From contig CM020501.1 in assembly GCA_009823395.1 (NCBI GenBank), positions 29,185,861 to 29,249,860 on the forward strand: a stretch of 64,000 nt of DNA, in the 5' to 3' direction. Shown one piece after another: positions 25,807 through 42,300 of this stretch. Origin of the DNA: Thamnaconus septentrionalis (taxonomy: Eukaryota; Chordata; Actinopteri; Tetraodontiformes; Monacanthidae). The translations under genes and the position numbers were made by a program. Position 1 is the stretch's first letter; the number at the start of each line of letters is the position of its first letter. The notes beneath the pieces were generated by a model that saw only the letters and a program-made list of their open reading frames with translations, was not told the DNA's origin and made no database searches.

Positions 25807-28800
25807 TGAAGATGGATCACGTTTAGAGCAGCAGTGCGTCGCTTTCCACTTAGTTTGAGAAAATTATTTTTGCTGGGACGTAGACGCATTTATGGATTGT
25901 GCACTGTGTTTTTGTGCAGAGGCTCTTTTCTTTCCACCCAGCCAACTGACTCATCACTGGAATGAAAAAAACCCCAAGCCACCCAAAAAAAACAAACAAG
26001 CCCCAATTGTTTGCACATCATGCCCAAGCTGCTACGGCAAGCACAGCGATGTACGAGATGTGTGCCCGCGACCTCTGGACCCCGACGCCGAGGTGCCGCC
26101 GTGGGTCACGGCCCCGGCGCGCGTCAGGAGCCAAAGCGCATGAAGCTGAAATTGCGTGCGAGGGGGCTTGACGCGCACACATGCGCGAACAGCCCACGGG
26201 ATGGTGATGCTCATCCAATCTGTCAGCATTCCGCAAAACACACCTCCTCCCCCCATTCCGGACCCCCTCGCCTCCCCTTCTGCCTCCGCGACTCCCTCTG
26301 CTCCATGACCTGCGAGCAAACAAGATCATGAGTTACAAGATCACGTCGGGGGGCTTTGTTATATCACAATATGGAGACATGGTGGGGTCCAACAGGGGCC
26401 CAAATATCAAATAGTTAGCATTGTTGACTGCGACATTGACATTGTTGCACTGACAAAAGCACAGAAAAAAAAAAAAAACAACTTAGAAAAATTCCAAGCA
26501 AGTACCAATTGTATCCCTTTAAGTATTGATAGTATACCAACAACATTGTTGGCCACATTTGGATCAATGTGCCTGCAATTATTCAGAAGCAACAGAAAGG
26601 AAAATGGCTACAACCAAAGCATGCAGTCATAGTATCTCTGCAGGCAACACCCACTCACCCTGCCACTTTATTTGGCACCTGATAGAAGCAAGGTGGCCAC
26701 TGAGTACATCACGGTCAATGTTCAATCAATGTTCTCTTCAGGGCCGTAAAAAATCCAATTCATCCTTTTCATATTGATTTTTTTAATGTAAATTCCACTC
26801 AAATGTATTAAAAAAAAAAAAAAAATGTAATACCCTTTTGAGTTGAATGTCCACAAAGTTATACAATTGTGGTGGCCTTCTTGGTGCAAAATTATTCCGC
26901 TTGGAGTGTTGGTTGCGATTTTTTATTGGCCACGTCCTCCAATGGTGGCGCTCCGATAAAGTCGACAAAGAGCCCGTTCAAGCATTCAGCCTGACTCTTC
27001 ATGCCAAGGTGATTCATGGCCACTCCGATAAAGACTCAAATCTGAGTCATATTTAACAGAGAGGAAAAACACTTGCAGCTTCTTTGTCTCCGTTTGTCTC
27101 TCCCAGTGATTGAAAGGCTCTCCGTGCGGACAGATGGTTTAATAGTCTGTCAAGAGATCCCAGATAAGAGCTCCTCACACTGGCTCTTTTCTCTCTTTTT
27201 TGGCTAATTATCTGAGAAAGCCAGACAGGGTTCGACCGCAGAAAAAATACCCTCCCCCCAAAAAAGAGTTTTGCCGTGTTGCGCACCATTCTGCTTCGCA
27301 ACACGGCTGTAGTAGCCTCAAACTCGCGGGGGCACCATTTCCTCTGAGAGCGACTGAGAAAAGCAGCAGAAGCCGTCTTATCAAATGTCCGCCTTCCCCT
27401 CTGCGACACTTCCAGGCTTCTCATTTCACACCAACTTAGATAATTCCACAGCGAAATGGTGCGATGAGCTTGCTATGCGCCTTTAATATACACCCCTCCC
27501 TCCTCCCCTCCCCTCCCTCCCCCTCCTCTTGCAGCTTATCCGTCATATCAAAAGAAAATATATTGGGCGACCATTCAAAATTGCTTTCTGACTTTTATTA
27601 GTACGCATATACAAACATTTTTTTTTTTTCCGCATGCAACATTTTCAGGCTCTGAAGATGCTTCAAATGCTGAGGTCATGCAAGAATAAGGCATCATTTG
27701 CATTGGCAGAAAAAAAAAAGTGTGCAAGACGCAAGCAAGCGGAATTAAAATGCTTGAACAGCATTTTTACGAGCTGCTTTGCCAATAAAGTCTTGATCCA
27801 GGAAAACCATAGTTTTTTGAATTGATGTTTTTGGCTGGAAAGCATGATACAACTCAACAGCGTGGCGCTTACTTCACTCAGCAAGAATAATTAATATTAA
27901 TTTATTAATAATATGATTATTGTTATTATTCTTCCATTCTTGAAGCCGTAAACGTGGCATCTCATTAAGAATTATGTTTTGCTGAGAGAGCCGCAGTGTG
28001 CATGCCAGACCTGTGAGAGGTGCTGCAGCGTCGCGAAAAGAGTTCAGAAAGAAGTTGTATTGCAAAGAAAAAAACAAATGACAAAAGAAGACAATGGCAA
28101 ATGCTCACAGGCAAATGTGTGACGCGTGGGTTCGTGCGTGACGGTTCAGGTGGGGCTGTTAGTTGGGGTACGGCCTCATTGATTCGGAAAAGGTGCGTAC
28201 GGTTCATAAACGCGGAAACACGAGGACGGACAGAGTTTACACTTTGGATCATGCTTGGTTTGGCAGCGCCAATAAAAACCAACCGACCCTGTGTGTGTTG
28301 CATGTAAACATTTACTCAGTCTCAGTCAAACATCATCATCATTATTATTGTATTCCATCAATAAAGCAACCTTCTTGCTTCCTGCTTAATTAAGTGGCGT
28401 CTTTTTCTGTTTTATTTTTATGACACGTGCCACTGCATGAATGCCGATGCCGGCCGAGCCGAGCTCGGGTTTGATTAATAAACATTCCCAAATAAAAACG
28501 TCCGCCAGGCTCGAGCCTCGGCGCACTCGCACATTAGCATATAATATCGTCTCTCTATTCGGCGCTGCCTTTGATATGCCACTTATGCGACCAAAAAGGA
28601 TTCCCGGCGTGCTCGGTTTCAAAAGGAAGGAGGAAGGAGGAAGGAGGGTGGGAGGGGGGGGGGGTAAAAAAAAAAAAAGATAAACAGGAAAAATATGAAA
28701 TATAGCGTAATAAAGTGAAGTAGGGTCAAGACTCATTTGCAATTTGTTGCCTAAGGAAACGGCGTGTTGATGCAAACACAGGCAGCATCTTCATTTCCAT

Positions 28801-28929
28801 TTTAATGTAAACAGTGAACCCGTTCAAAATTTGATTATTTCCTTTACCGGCAAAAAAAATACACTTGAATTTTCCAGTCATCGCTTGGGCTGAGTCCAAA
28901 ATTATTACCCGCCCCCCACTGCCCCCCGT

Positions 28930-28957
28930 CCACACACACACACACACACACACACAC
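28930..28957. repeat. (CA)n microsatellite
   Basis: Perfect CA run of 28 bp following a C-rich patch. Confidence 0.94.
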
Positions 28958-29966
28958 GCAAACACACTTCATGACTTTTCATGGCTTGTTTTGTAGTTCA
29001 CTTTTCCTCAAGTGCAAATGAATAATAATGATGCTGATAAATAATACTGGGAAAAAAAAATAAAGTTATCGTAGTGTAGACAACACTCAGATCAGGCATC
29101 TCGAGTTGTCCGTCTCACGGTCGAGCTAGCGGCGCAAAATTGCACATTGCCACGAACTGTTGTGTCGCCCTTTTCCAATTTGAGTTTTGGACTGGATGAA
29201 GTCTTCACTTCCTGTCTTCAAGAAAAAGCTACAAACTGAATCGAGTCTCAAAGTGTCCCTCTGGGAAAAAACATCAACAAGAAAATAAAATAAAATCAGC
29301 AAATCCACATCTGTCAGGTTCATGAACTCGCCGGACGCTGACGTCCCCATTTTAATTGCAAATACACTTCCATGGTGACGCACTCCCAGACGTGTTGCTA
29401 GGAGATGCAGGGGTGGGGTGGGGGGTAATAAAAAAAAATGAAAAAGTTGCATATTGTACGTATGAGTTCCTCTCCTGACAGCGCCGCCTGAATGTTAAGC
29501 AGGCCCAGCCGCGGCCTCACGCTGCGATTCGATATGAGGTGACTGATGGAGTGCGTGCGGGGCAGAAATGGATGGCGGGGGAAGGCGGCGACGGCGCCCG
29601 TACCCTGGTGGCGCAGGGTTCCCGCGTTCCGTTTCACCGACTCATATTTATCAAGGGGGGAGATCAAAAAGCGGGATCAGCAGAGTTGATCTCCTGCCGA
29701 CTGTTTTATATTCCGTTTCATCCGCCCACGCTGCCGCTGCCGCGTTCCTTCGTCTCCCAGACCTCCTCCTCCTCTTCCTCCTCTTCCTCCACCTTCCTGC
29801 GAGGGCCACGGCCCGCCGGAACCTCCCGCCCTCCGCTTTGATCGAACGGCTTCTCTCTCCGCCGAGCTCGTAATCAATACGGATATAAAGCAAATAGGGC
29901 AGCGAGACGCGTCTGGAGCCGCGTCATTTTCACTTCCGCTTCTTCAGGATGTGGCTCCGACAGGAA

Positions 29967-29974
<8 letters not shown>

Positions 29975-30011
<37 letters not shown>
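29975..30011. repeat. (AT)n microsatellite
   Basis: Perfect AT run of 37 bp. It is self-complementary and able to form a cruciform. Confidence 0.95.
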
Positions 30012-30014
<3 letters not shown>

Positions 30015-31248
30015 GGTCCTGTCTGCTTAGCTACCACATCAATACACAAAACAAAACAAAACACAATACCACACTACAGGGAAAACAAAAAGCCTAAAAG
30101 GACGTGCAGTGACAAATCGGACTTGGCTTTAATGCAGCCAATTTAAGAATAAGTGGCCACCGCCTGTTTTTGAGTCCTTTGACAAGTGATTGATGGTTGA
30201 ATCGACAGGCGGGGAGGGGTGGAAATTTGCACGCAACGACTGACAGAGCCACTCATTGTCGATCGCGCCGGACTGGCAGGTGGAGGCAAATGAATGGGGT
30301 GGGGTGGGGGGGGGGTCTTCAGATTTAGCAATGATTTAAGCAAAGCCATCAATCCTGTCACTGGAGCTTTTAAAAAAGGAGTCTTTGAGCGAAGCAAAAT
30401 GAAATGAAAAAAAGAAGAAGAAAAAAAGCCGTTGCACACGACGACGAATGACGAGTCGAATTCAGAGTCGGACTGGCGGGGTGGGGGAGGGGTCGTCGAA
30501 AAAAAAAAGTGAGCGTGTCGAATAACCCGACTGCGGGGGGGCGCTGAGAAGCGGGACGCGACGGTCACCAATGACGGCCAATCACGTCGCGCTCGTCATG
30601 CATGCTAATGTCAGGCGCAGATGTCGCCGAGACAGCAACAGTATATCAGGTTGAAGCGGAGGCGTGTTTTGCGGCTCGCTCGTTAGCGTCAAGCGGGTGT
30701 TAAGTCATCGTTTCAAGTTGGCTTTTTTTTTCTCCAGAAGTTGGAGGTCGTGCCGGGTCGCACTCTAATTGGGTGTCAAGAGGGCTCTTTTTGTTTTGCT
30801 TTTTTTTTTCCCGTTCCCTTCTTCACGCGGACAAAGGCGGCGCTGGCGCTTTAATTGGTCAAATGGGTCCCGCCGGGCCCCGACGGCAGAATTAGAAACG
30901 GGAACTCATCCACGTTTTGCGCCGCTGCACACACGCCGTGCGGTCAGCGCGTTGCCTCTTCAACTTTTTTTCCTTTTCGCTTGTTTTGAAAGGCGTGGGT
31001 GTGGTTGCGGGCGCTCTTCACGTCGAGGGCCAATTATAATGTGGTGAAAAGTGGGGAAGGGGAGGGGCACACACGAGCAAACTCCCTAAAAAAAAATAAA
31101 AAAATAAAGTAAATTCTTTGAGGCAACTTTCTGAGATGCCTCTGCAAAAAGCCGCAGAGGTCCAATGGATTATGCGTGTGTGCGTGTGTGAGTGAGTGTT
31201 TCGGCGGAGACTCAGGGGGAAGCGGCGACCTCGTGTGGTGCAAAAGAA

Positions 31249-31410
31249 ATATATGTACATATATATATATATAATATATATATATATAATATATAATATA
31301 TATATAATATATATATAATATATATATATATAATATATAATATATATATAATATATATATAATAAATATATATAAATAATATATATATATATATATATAA
31401 ATATATATAT
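31249..31410. repeat. AT-rich repeat, about 160 bp
   Basis: The tract is almost only A and T, built from ATATAT runs broken by AATATA steps at irregular intervals, with TGTAC near the start. The Tyr-Ile repeat proteins read from it are artefacts. Such tracts are prone to hairpin formation and to length errors in assembly. Confidence 0.93.
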
Positions 31411-33697
31411 TCCCCTTTGTTCCTTTCGGACGGTAAGACGTTCTGCCTTCGAGTTCCGCGCCACCTGTTTTTTGAAAGATAAGCGAAATTATCGCCCGGC
31501 GATAGACGCAACGCCGTGACACCGATTTCCCACTCCATCCGCGACATTGTTCAAATGCCGTCAAGGCCACGAAAACAAGTTCTCAAAGGCGAGATAAGGC
31601 GCAATTTAATTCTTCACTTTTGAACATCTGCGAGTCGACCTTGAGTTCTTTGTGTCCCTTTTTTTTTGTTTGTTTTTGTTTTTTTGTTTTTTTCTCAGTT
31701 GGATTGACAAGTCATGGGCCTTGGCAAGTAAGGACGCTACAGCGATTTTGCTAAACAAATTTACTTAAAAAAGACACATCGTGGTAACATCTCTTCACAC
31801 GGTGGACAGACTTATAAACGGCATTTGTGAGAGAAATGATTCGGAGCTCATTGTCACAGGAGTAAGATGGTCTGTGAAAAGAAAGAATTGATAAAAAAAA
31901 AAATCCTTGGAACAGCCTTGTGCTGGAGTCGTAAAGTAGCGATTGTAAAACCTTTGGGGTCGACCACAGATACTTTAAAAAAGTTTGACTGTGTGGAGTT
32001 TGAAATGACAGAAACGTTCCGTTTACCAGCGACGAACTTGCCACTGATCCGGCTTTATGAATTGTGTTGGGTTGACCAAGGGCTTGAATTCAGACAGACT
32101 GTGAGGGAGCGTCATGTGAAGCTCCACCCCCTCCGCCGTTATCGCGAGCCAGCCACTTCTCTGTAATCACCCCTCTGCCTGTGAAATAAATGACGGGCAT
32201 TTGTGAAGCGACAGGCGGCGCCCACTACAACTGTGTAATCTCCCTCCGACTGTGTTGCGGCGCAGCGGAGGAAAGAGAGACAGAAGAAAGAAAACAAACA
32301 CAGGGACGACAGGGGGGCTTTGTCATCCCTTTTGAAAATCAAGGACCAAAAATGCAACCCAAAGCTCCGGTGTTGGTCCCAGAATACCTTCAGGGAGAAC
32401 CAGAACTGGCAAATAGGAACTGAACCTTTTCTCCCTGTCGTAGCATTGCTGCTAAAACAGTGGCTAAAGGCAGTTCATTATCCTTTTCCTGGATGAAAAT
32501 GGGCCATCCAAATTTGCACAGGCATACCCAAAATGCTGTTTCCTCCAAAGCCACCGGTACAGATTTCAGAGTTGGAATACTAGCTGGAAGAGGAAACAGC
32601 ATTCTGACTTATAGCATCCGTTGGTCAACCACCTGTGTATAGGTAAACCCCCTTCAAGTGTGGTGGTCTGATGGTCCGGAGCCACTGAATAAGAAGAGGG
32701 AAGTTCGAGGAGGGAACACAAGATGATCACCCAACGCTTCAGGAATGCAGTTAATCCTCTGATTCGTGCACCTACAAAGAATATTTAAAGCGGTATTGGG
32801 TATTTGAGGCGCTCAGATCTCACACTCAATAACTCTGTTTTTTTTTTTCCACATTTTGGAGGGAACATGCAAAGTGCGGCTAGAGCCGGAGGTATAGAAA
32901 AAAGGAGCGAACTCGCACACACATGACCTACATACGGCAGGCGGGGAACCTGAGCCCCGATAATGGATTCATCCACAAAGTTTGGAGTCGGGCCGGAGGA
33001 ATCGAGTTCGCTTTGCAGCTTGAATCCCGACAGCGGCGAGAGCAGCAAATCGAAAGCTTGAGAAGAAAAATATGTTGTTTTTTTTCCTCCCGCTTCTTCT
33101 TCCAGGAGCTGGTGTCACAAGACGACGAATATTTATTGGGAGAGAGGTGAAGGGGGGGAGGGAGCGGGGGGTGTTTCCTTTACTTGATAGAGAAGAGGGA
33201 AGATAATGAAAATAAAAGCTGAAGCAAAGCGAGAGTTGCTTCCTGTTGCCTGGCAACGCTTCTCGTCTGCGGAGACGTGCGCTAACGCGAGAGAGCAATC
33301 AGGATTTTGTTTACCCACAAAGGCGGCGGCCATTGCCTGCAATCAGGGACACATCGGGGTGACGCTTTATAAAAAAAGAAAAGAATCTCAGACTCATTTT
33401 GGCCCTGATATATCGCTTAAACATTGTTTCTCAACAGGAGTGTATCTTCAAGTTCAGTCGCTCTCATTTAAAAAAAAACAAAAAAAAACACCAACATGTT
33501 TTTCAATTGTCATTTACAAGGGAAAACGGGAAGAAAAAAAATGTTCGGAATTCTATTTACGACGAAATTCGCCGACTGGCCTTCCTCGACAGTGAATCGC
33601 ATCATCGTGACGGGTCAGAAGATTCTCTTTCAGTTCCTAGCGTTGAAAAGCTCTTTTTCCCTCTGCTTTTGCGCTACACAGTCAAAGTTTGTCATTG
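31411..33697. other. Non-coding stretch
   Basis: No exon, tRNA or mobile element recognised. There are several A/T runs and otherwise unique-looking sequence. A short piece near 32640-32690 reads a little like Tc1 transposase DNA, but not enough to call. Confidence 0.5.
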
Positions 33698-33724
33698 ATA
33701 TATATATAGATATATCTATATATA

Positions 33725-33765
<41 letters not shown>
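33698..33765. repeat. (TA)n microsatellite with GATATC steps
   Basis: A TA run of 68 bp with GA and TC steps at its left end. First of three different dinucleotide tracts within 500 bp. Confidence 0.94.
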
Positions 33766-33768
<3 letters not shown>

Positions 33769-33870
33769 ACCTTTAAACTCTTTGACGTGCAATGCAGTGA
33801 CATCTAGAGGCATGAAAGTGCACTGCAAACGTGGGAGGCCAGCAGGTGGAAACGTTCCTGCCTGATGATG

Positions 33871-33927
<57 letters not shown>
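33871..33927. repeat. (GT)n microsatellite, about 57 bp
   Basis: Perfect GT run, second tract of the cluster. Alternating purine-pyrimidine DNA of this kind can adopt Z-DNA. Confidence 0.95.
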
Positions 33928-33928
<1 letters not shown>

Positions 33929-34162
33929 AGGAGGGTGGGGGGGCCGCAGTGGAACGCAAAAAAAATAAACAAACAATAAAGGAATAAATCACAGTTGCTG
34001 ACTCTGCCCGTCCGCTCTTGCTTTGCGCGCGCGCACGCGTGCAAGCGGAGCAAACGATCTGCTGGAGGGCTGACGGGCCAACTTCTAAGCAGCGCGAGTG
34101 TGATCTCTCTTCTTTTTTTTTTCTTCTTCATTTGTTTATGCTTGCTCCCTCGCGCGTTCTCG

Positions 34163-34165
<3 letters not shown>

Positions 34166-34197
<32 letters not shown>
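34166..34197. repeat. (CT)n microsatellite
   Basis: Perfect CT run flanked on both sides by CGCG words, inside a CpG-rich patch (about 33990-34260). Confidence 0.94.
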
Positions 34198-37430
<3,233 letters not shown>

Positions 37431-39177
37431 GATTAAAAAAGTGCTCAGTTACATAAAAATGTATGGCATTGGGGGGAATTAATTATTTTTAATTCATAAG
37501 ATTAGTTACGATCTGTGAGATTGTGTTAATGGAGTCGAGGAAATGTCAGCTCAGATTGGAGTTAGAATGCAGAAAATGGCACAAAATGTTTATAGATATT
37601 CAGATGGCCAAGAGAAGAAATAGTCTCGAATCTCGCACGTCCAATCATGATAATCCGAATCATTGTCAGCGCTCCTGTTATTTAAAGTGTTTTGTCTAAT
37701 TGCGCACTCTTAATTTGACACACTTTGAGTCTTTGAGATTCAGTTTTTAATGCAGAAACTAAATCTTAATGTTCTTCACTTTTATTCATTGTTGAACAAC
37801 ACTTTTTTTAATCTGCATCTCGTGGCGTTTATTTGGTATTGTCTCTCATCTTTCGATCATTTCAACTGGTACGTAATTGAGAAGGAATTTAATTTCCTGA
37901 ATATCCACCGATTAAAAACTTCCCAAGACATCCATTAGCTTAATGAAGCCAACAATGACGGTTTTCAGTTTTGGAAGGGCAGGGATTTCCTGGTGGCACC
38001 TTGTGGCCAGGTGAAGAATGGCAAGCAAGTCTAATGGGTGAAATGCATTGGATCACAAGGCAAAAATCACACGGTGATTTTTATTTTTCTTTCATTATGT
38101 AATGTACAATTATGACAAAATAAGGAACAATTTCAAAATCAAACATTGGAGGGGAAAAAAAGCAGAATTAGCATCTAGAGCATCTGCAGTTGGGCCCTTT
38201 AAATGATGTAAGCCAAAAACATCCATGGCTTCCATGGCTGAAAGGTGAGCGTGAGGATGTGGAACAGGGTGAGGATTTTTTTTCAGTTTTTGTTTTTTTC
38301 ATTGTTTTTTTCCCCCCCCATTTTTTCCGAGGGAATCAGCTGATGCCGAGCTGTCTCAGGAAGTAGCTGCACACGTCACTCAACCTGCAGGATCCTAACC
38401 ATGACATTTGATTTTGATTGTTCATAAAAAGGGAACAGGACGAGCCCGCAGACAGGACTAAAAAAAGGAGAAGAAGAAGAAGAAGCAGATGAAGAAGGAG
38501 GAGGAGGAGAAGGATTCTTCCTCAACTCGTCCTCTAATCTTCCCTCCCGCTGCCAAGTTGCCCTTTCGCTGTGTCCATTTGAGGGGCGACGTCGGGCCAG
38601 AAAACTCTGACCTGAGGTCGAGGTCCTCCTGCTCCTGACTTCCCCCATCACAACTGTACCTATTTACTTTCTATATTGCCTGACGCGGTGGGAACATATC
38701 ACTCCGCCCACTGCCTGGTGTCTGGACAGTTTTCAAAGAACAGACGATCAGACGTTTACACCACACAGACAAGATATAAAAAAAAATAAAAAAAAGTGCG
38801 TTATCAGCCCAGCAGGAAAGGAGAAATACGGAGGCAAAGCAAACAAAAGGAGACAGAGGGAGAGTGAGTGAGAAAATCAATATAATAATTCTCAATAAAA
38901 TTGCTTCTGCCTCCTGCGCTGGAGCCCTCGTCTACTCAATAATGAGAGTCTAGGAATATTCTAGATGATTAGTTAGTCAGCTTGAAACACTGTCCTTGTT
39001 TAATACAAAATGGGCAAAGGGCATTATGGGTAACTAAAGTCAAACCATTTTTCGGTGGAGGTCACTACTAAAAAAAATAATTTAACAGACATTAATGTCT
39101 ATTTTGGTCTAATTATGAGTAAACTGATCTTAGAGTTTAAAATTTAAAGAGGCCAAGTCTAGTCTGTTTACCAGTGA
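37431..39177. other. Non-coding stretch, AT-rich first half
   Basis: From 37440 to about 37960 the DNA is AT-rich, free of obvious repeats and dense in AATTA, TAATT and AATTT words, the appearance of a conserved non-coding element. A purine tract follows at 38461-38514. No exon recognised. Confidence 0.5.
38461..38514. repeat. GAA/GGA purine tract
   Basis: GAA units pass into GGA units over 54 bp with few interruptions. Confidence 0.88.
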
Positions 39178-39385
39178 GTGGGCGGGCATTCAGGCTCCAA
39201 TCGTTGTTCACCTCCGGTACCACCCACACGTCCAAATATGGAGTTATCTGGTTTAAAAACGAGGCGGAGACGCCGACCAGAAACAATTCTCCAGGCTTCA
39301 GGTATTACGATAATTATTTAAGTAACGCGTATTCGACAACCGATGCGTGACGTCACAATGGCTCGCCCATCTTTATTCACAAGCA
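39178..39385. repeat. Probable dispersed fish repeat with TGACGTCAC
   Basis: The order GTGGGCGGGCATTCAGGCTC near the left, then TGACGTCACAATGGCTCGCC followed by CATCTTTATT near 39349-39378, resembles an interspersed repeat I know from several fish genomes. No ends, tail or target duplication are visible. A self-comparison or repeat-library search would settle it. Confidence 0.35.
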
Positions 39386-42300
39386 GCGGCGATCCCTTAT
39401 GCAGCACCACCACAGGCCAGCAGGGGGACGAAAGGTTATTCAAAAGGTTCGGGCTCGTCTGACAGGCTGGACCAGCTGACTGCTGGCCGAAGAAGTGATT
39501 CCAGCTTCTCATAGCAGTGTTTGACAGCCTGAAGGGCATTTCCGCCTCGATGTCCACTAAGTCGCTTCGCCTCATTCGCCGCCGTTTACTGCGTCTCATA
39601 GTCACTCTCGCTGGCGGGCGGGTGGGCAGCGAAAAAGTAACATTTCTTTGACGGTGGCCAAAAAAGCTTTTAGCGCTGTCCCGCGCGGCTCTCCGGGGGC
39701 CGTTCCGCATCGGCGGCTGCAAGGCCTCCAGCCACCCCGATCAGGGAAATGGAGAGGGCTTTCCTCAATGGTTCTTTTCAAAAATCTATTTAAGCATTTT
39801 AAAGTGTGCCATAAAGAAACTTCAATCTCGAAATTAATCAGGTCAGTTAATTAAGTTGTGCGAACGTCAGGTGCAAAAACCTGCAAAGATCTGCAGGCGA
39901 GAGAGAAAAAAAACAAATCCATCCTGGGCTTTAGCTAGCACTCCCTGCTAATGCCACATAAAAGTGAGTAGCCATTATAACTTTTTTTTTTAATGGTGGA
40001 GAGGAGGAGAAAATGGGAGCTCGCAGATGGCATCCGGCGGGGAATGTTTCCGTGTGCACGACCTCAGGACCCCTGATTCAAAGAATGTCATTTGGCCAAG
40101 TCACTCACATGACGTGCCCCCGTGCAGCCCTCCTGCCCATCCGAGGTCCTCGGCCCACCCTTGATATTTCCCCCCCCCCTCCATGTGTCACTCAAGAGCT
40201 GCAGTCCGGAGGCACAAGTCCTTGACCTGCGATGCTCTGTGGCGTGTTATTTAAAACAACAGAGAGGGGCTTTTCCATCTTCTTGATGTGATCTTTCTGT
40301 CTCTCCCCCTTTTTGTTTTCCATTACTAAAGTTTTGCCTTACGAGCAGCCGCCACCGCCGCCGGTTTCCAAAAAGTCAAATCAAAGCGTTCCGTGACGCT
40401 GAAGCGCCAGACAGCGACTCCTCAACAACTCGTTTGTGCCCCCTTAATTGACACGGAGCCTTGACTTCATTCTGCCAGAGTAATAAGCTAATGCTCTCCG
40501 GCATCGACTGTCTGCTATTGATGGTTGCCGGCTGCCACGCCGCTCACTGGGGAAATTAGCAACTCGAGAAGACAAACAAACGTTTGCCCCAACTTTTGTC
40601 TTTCTTGAGGCAGTTTTGAACTTTTCGGAAAGGGTGAAAAGGGGCGTTTTCGTCCAGCAAGCTTATGGGTCGCAGGACTAAGAAACTGCCCAAGAGAAAC
40701 TTCCGAGAAAAATCCGGTTCCAATGTGAAAAAGTCGAGGGAGACTTTGAACAAAGAGTACACAATGTGTAGCTATGTTGTAGCGTTGCGGTGCATTGCAA
40801 CCAGAAGGAGTAGTAGAAGAAAACCAGAAGAAGAATTTTTTTGTCTCACGAGTCCAGAGGAGACTCATTATGGAAACATCCGACGTCAAAGGACCCAGCT
40901 ACGTCCAAGCTAATTTTGCTAATATTTTTTTTTTCCCCATTGAAAACTGGCTAAAACTGCATGGAGTGCAGCCAAATTCTATAAAATTTCTTCTGTGCAT
41001 TAGTCTTTATTTATCTTTCTTCATGGAAACTGTGAAAAGCTCAACTTTCGACCCCTCTTTCTGTCTTGTTCTATCTACTTTGTCTTCACTTTCCAATATT
41101 CCCGCCGATCGCTCATCAAGTTGTCTTTCTTCCTCAGTCAAGCCTAGAGCAGCCGGGGCCGCTCTAATTGGACATTCACGGCGTGAACCGCGTGATTTAC
41201 ACCATGCTTTTAGCGTGTACACAAATGGAGTCATCAGCGCAGGAACAATGTATGTGTGTGTGTGTGTGTGTGTGTGAGGGGGGCTCAATTATCGGACGCA
41301 ACATGAAAGGGGGCGCTCATTAGTATCATTTCTTTTCTTTTAACTGGAAAGAGTTATCAGAATCATCACGGGCGACAGTTAAATGGGCTCTCAGGTCGTT
41401 ATGCCTTTGAACCGCGCCGGCAGAGGACGGTGAAGCAGCGAAACAGTACTCCCACCACCAAATGGGGGATTAATGGATCGACTCTTTTGTGCAGAAACTG
41501 CCTCATGACAGGGATTTTTCAAAACGGCTCACATCACCGGCAACCCCAGCGAGCGCCTAAAACAGCTTACGAAACTATCCACGAAGCACACCTCTGATCT
41601 GGACGGCCTCAAGTGCTATAGGTTTAGCTTCCATTATCCGTTTTTTGGTTATTTTATTTTTCTCATCGCCATACGCTGGAATTAAAACGCTACGGGAGAA
41701 AAGTCTAAATACCTTTGTTTTTTTGCCTCCGCAAGGGTGACTGGCAGAGAGGTGCGGAACCTTGATTGGGAAATCAATACGATGCAATCGCTTTTGCAGC
41801 AGCCAGGAATGAAGACAGGAGCATGAGTCCTCGTTTCTTTTTCCAAACAGTCAAACTAAGCTAAGACTGACAGTACGTTCAGACTTTACCAGGAATTATG
41901 TTAGCAAGGTTGTCTTTTTAGTTTATTGATGTTGGGTCGGCCGCGAATGAAATTAGCCATTTTCACCGATATGTTTCCGATACAGTAATTAATCAACAAT
42001 TACATTTTAAGAGAAATCCATTTTTATAGGTTGTGGGTGAACTTTTTTTGATTTTAAATTAGTTTGAAAATGTAATAATTTGGTTGCACTTTTCTTACTA
42101 TTCATCATTCAATATGTATTTCAGTATTTTCAGTATTCAAATAGGAGATCGTCCTGCAGGGATTAAAAGCATTTTTTTTTAAAAATTACGAAAAAATTTA
42201 ATTCTAAGGTTAAATTAGAAAAGGATATTGGTTTACGCTTTTGAATTTCAAAATGTCCACATTTTTACATATCTGAATATAAGAAGAGATTTTAAAAAAA

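Larger units (their letters stand above)
20191..31248. other. Non-coding stretch
   Basis: No exon recognised. Longer open frames, such as the 211-codon minus-strand one at 20628-21263, have no recognisable domain and low-complexity ends. The stretch contains GCC, GAA, CA and AT microsatellites, and CpG-rich patches near 29560-29930 and 30530-31020. The second patch includes the words GGCCAATCACGTC and ATGCTAAT. Nothing here can be tied to a gene by eye. Confidence 0.5.

Noticed and set aside
32640..32700. GTGTGGTGGTCTGATGG word resembling Tc1 transposase DNA
   Set aside because: Too short, with no continuing frame and no terminal repeats nearby.
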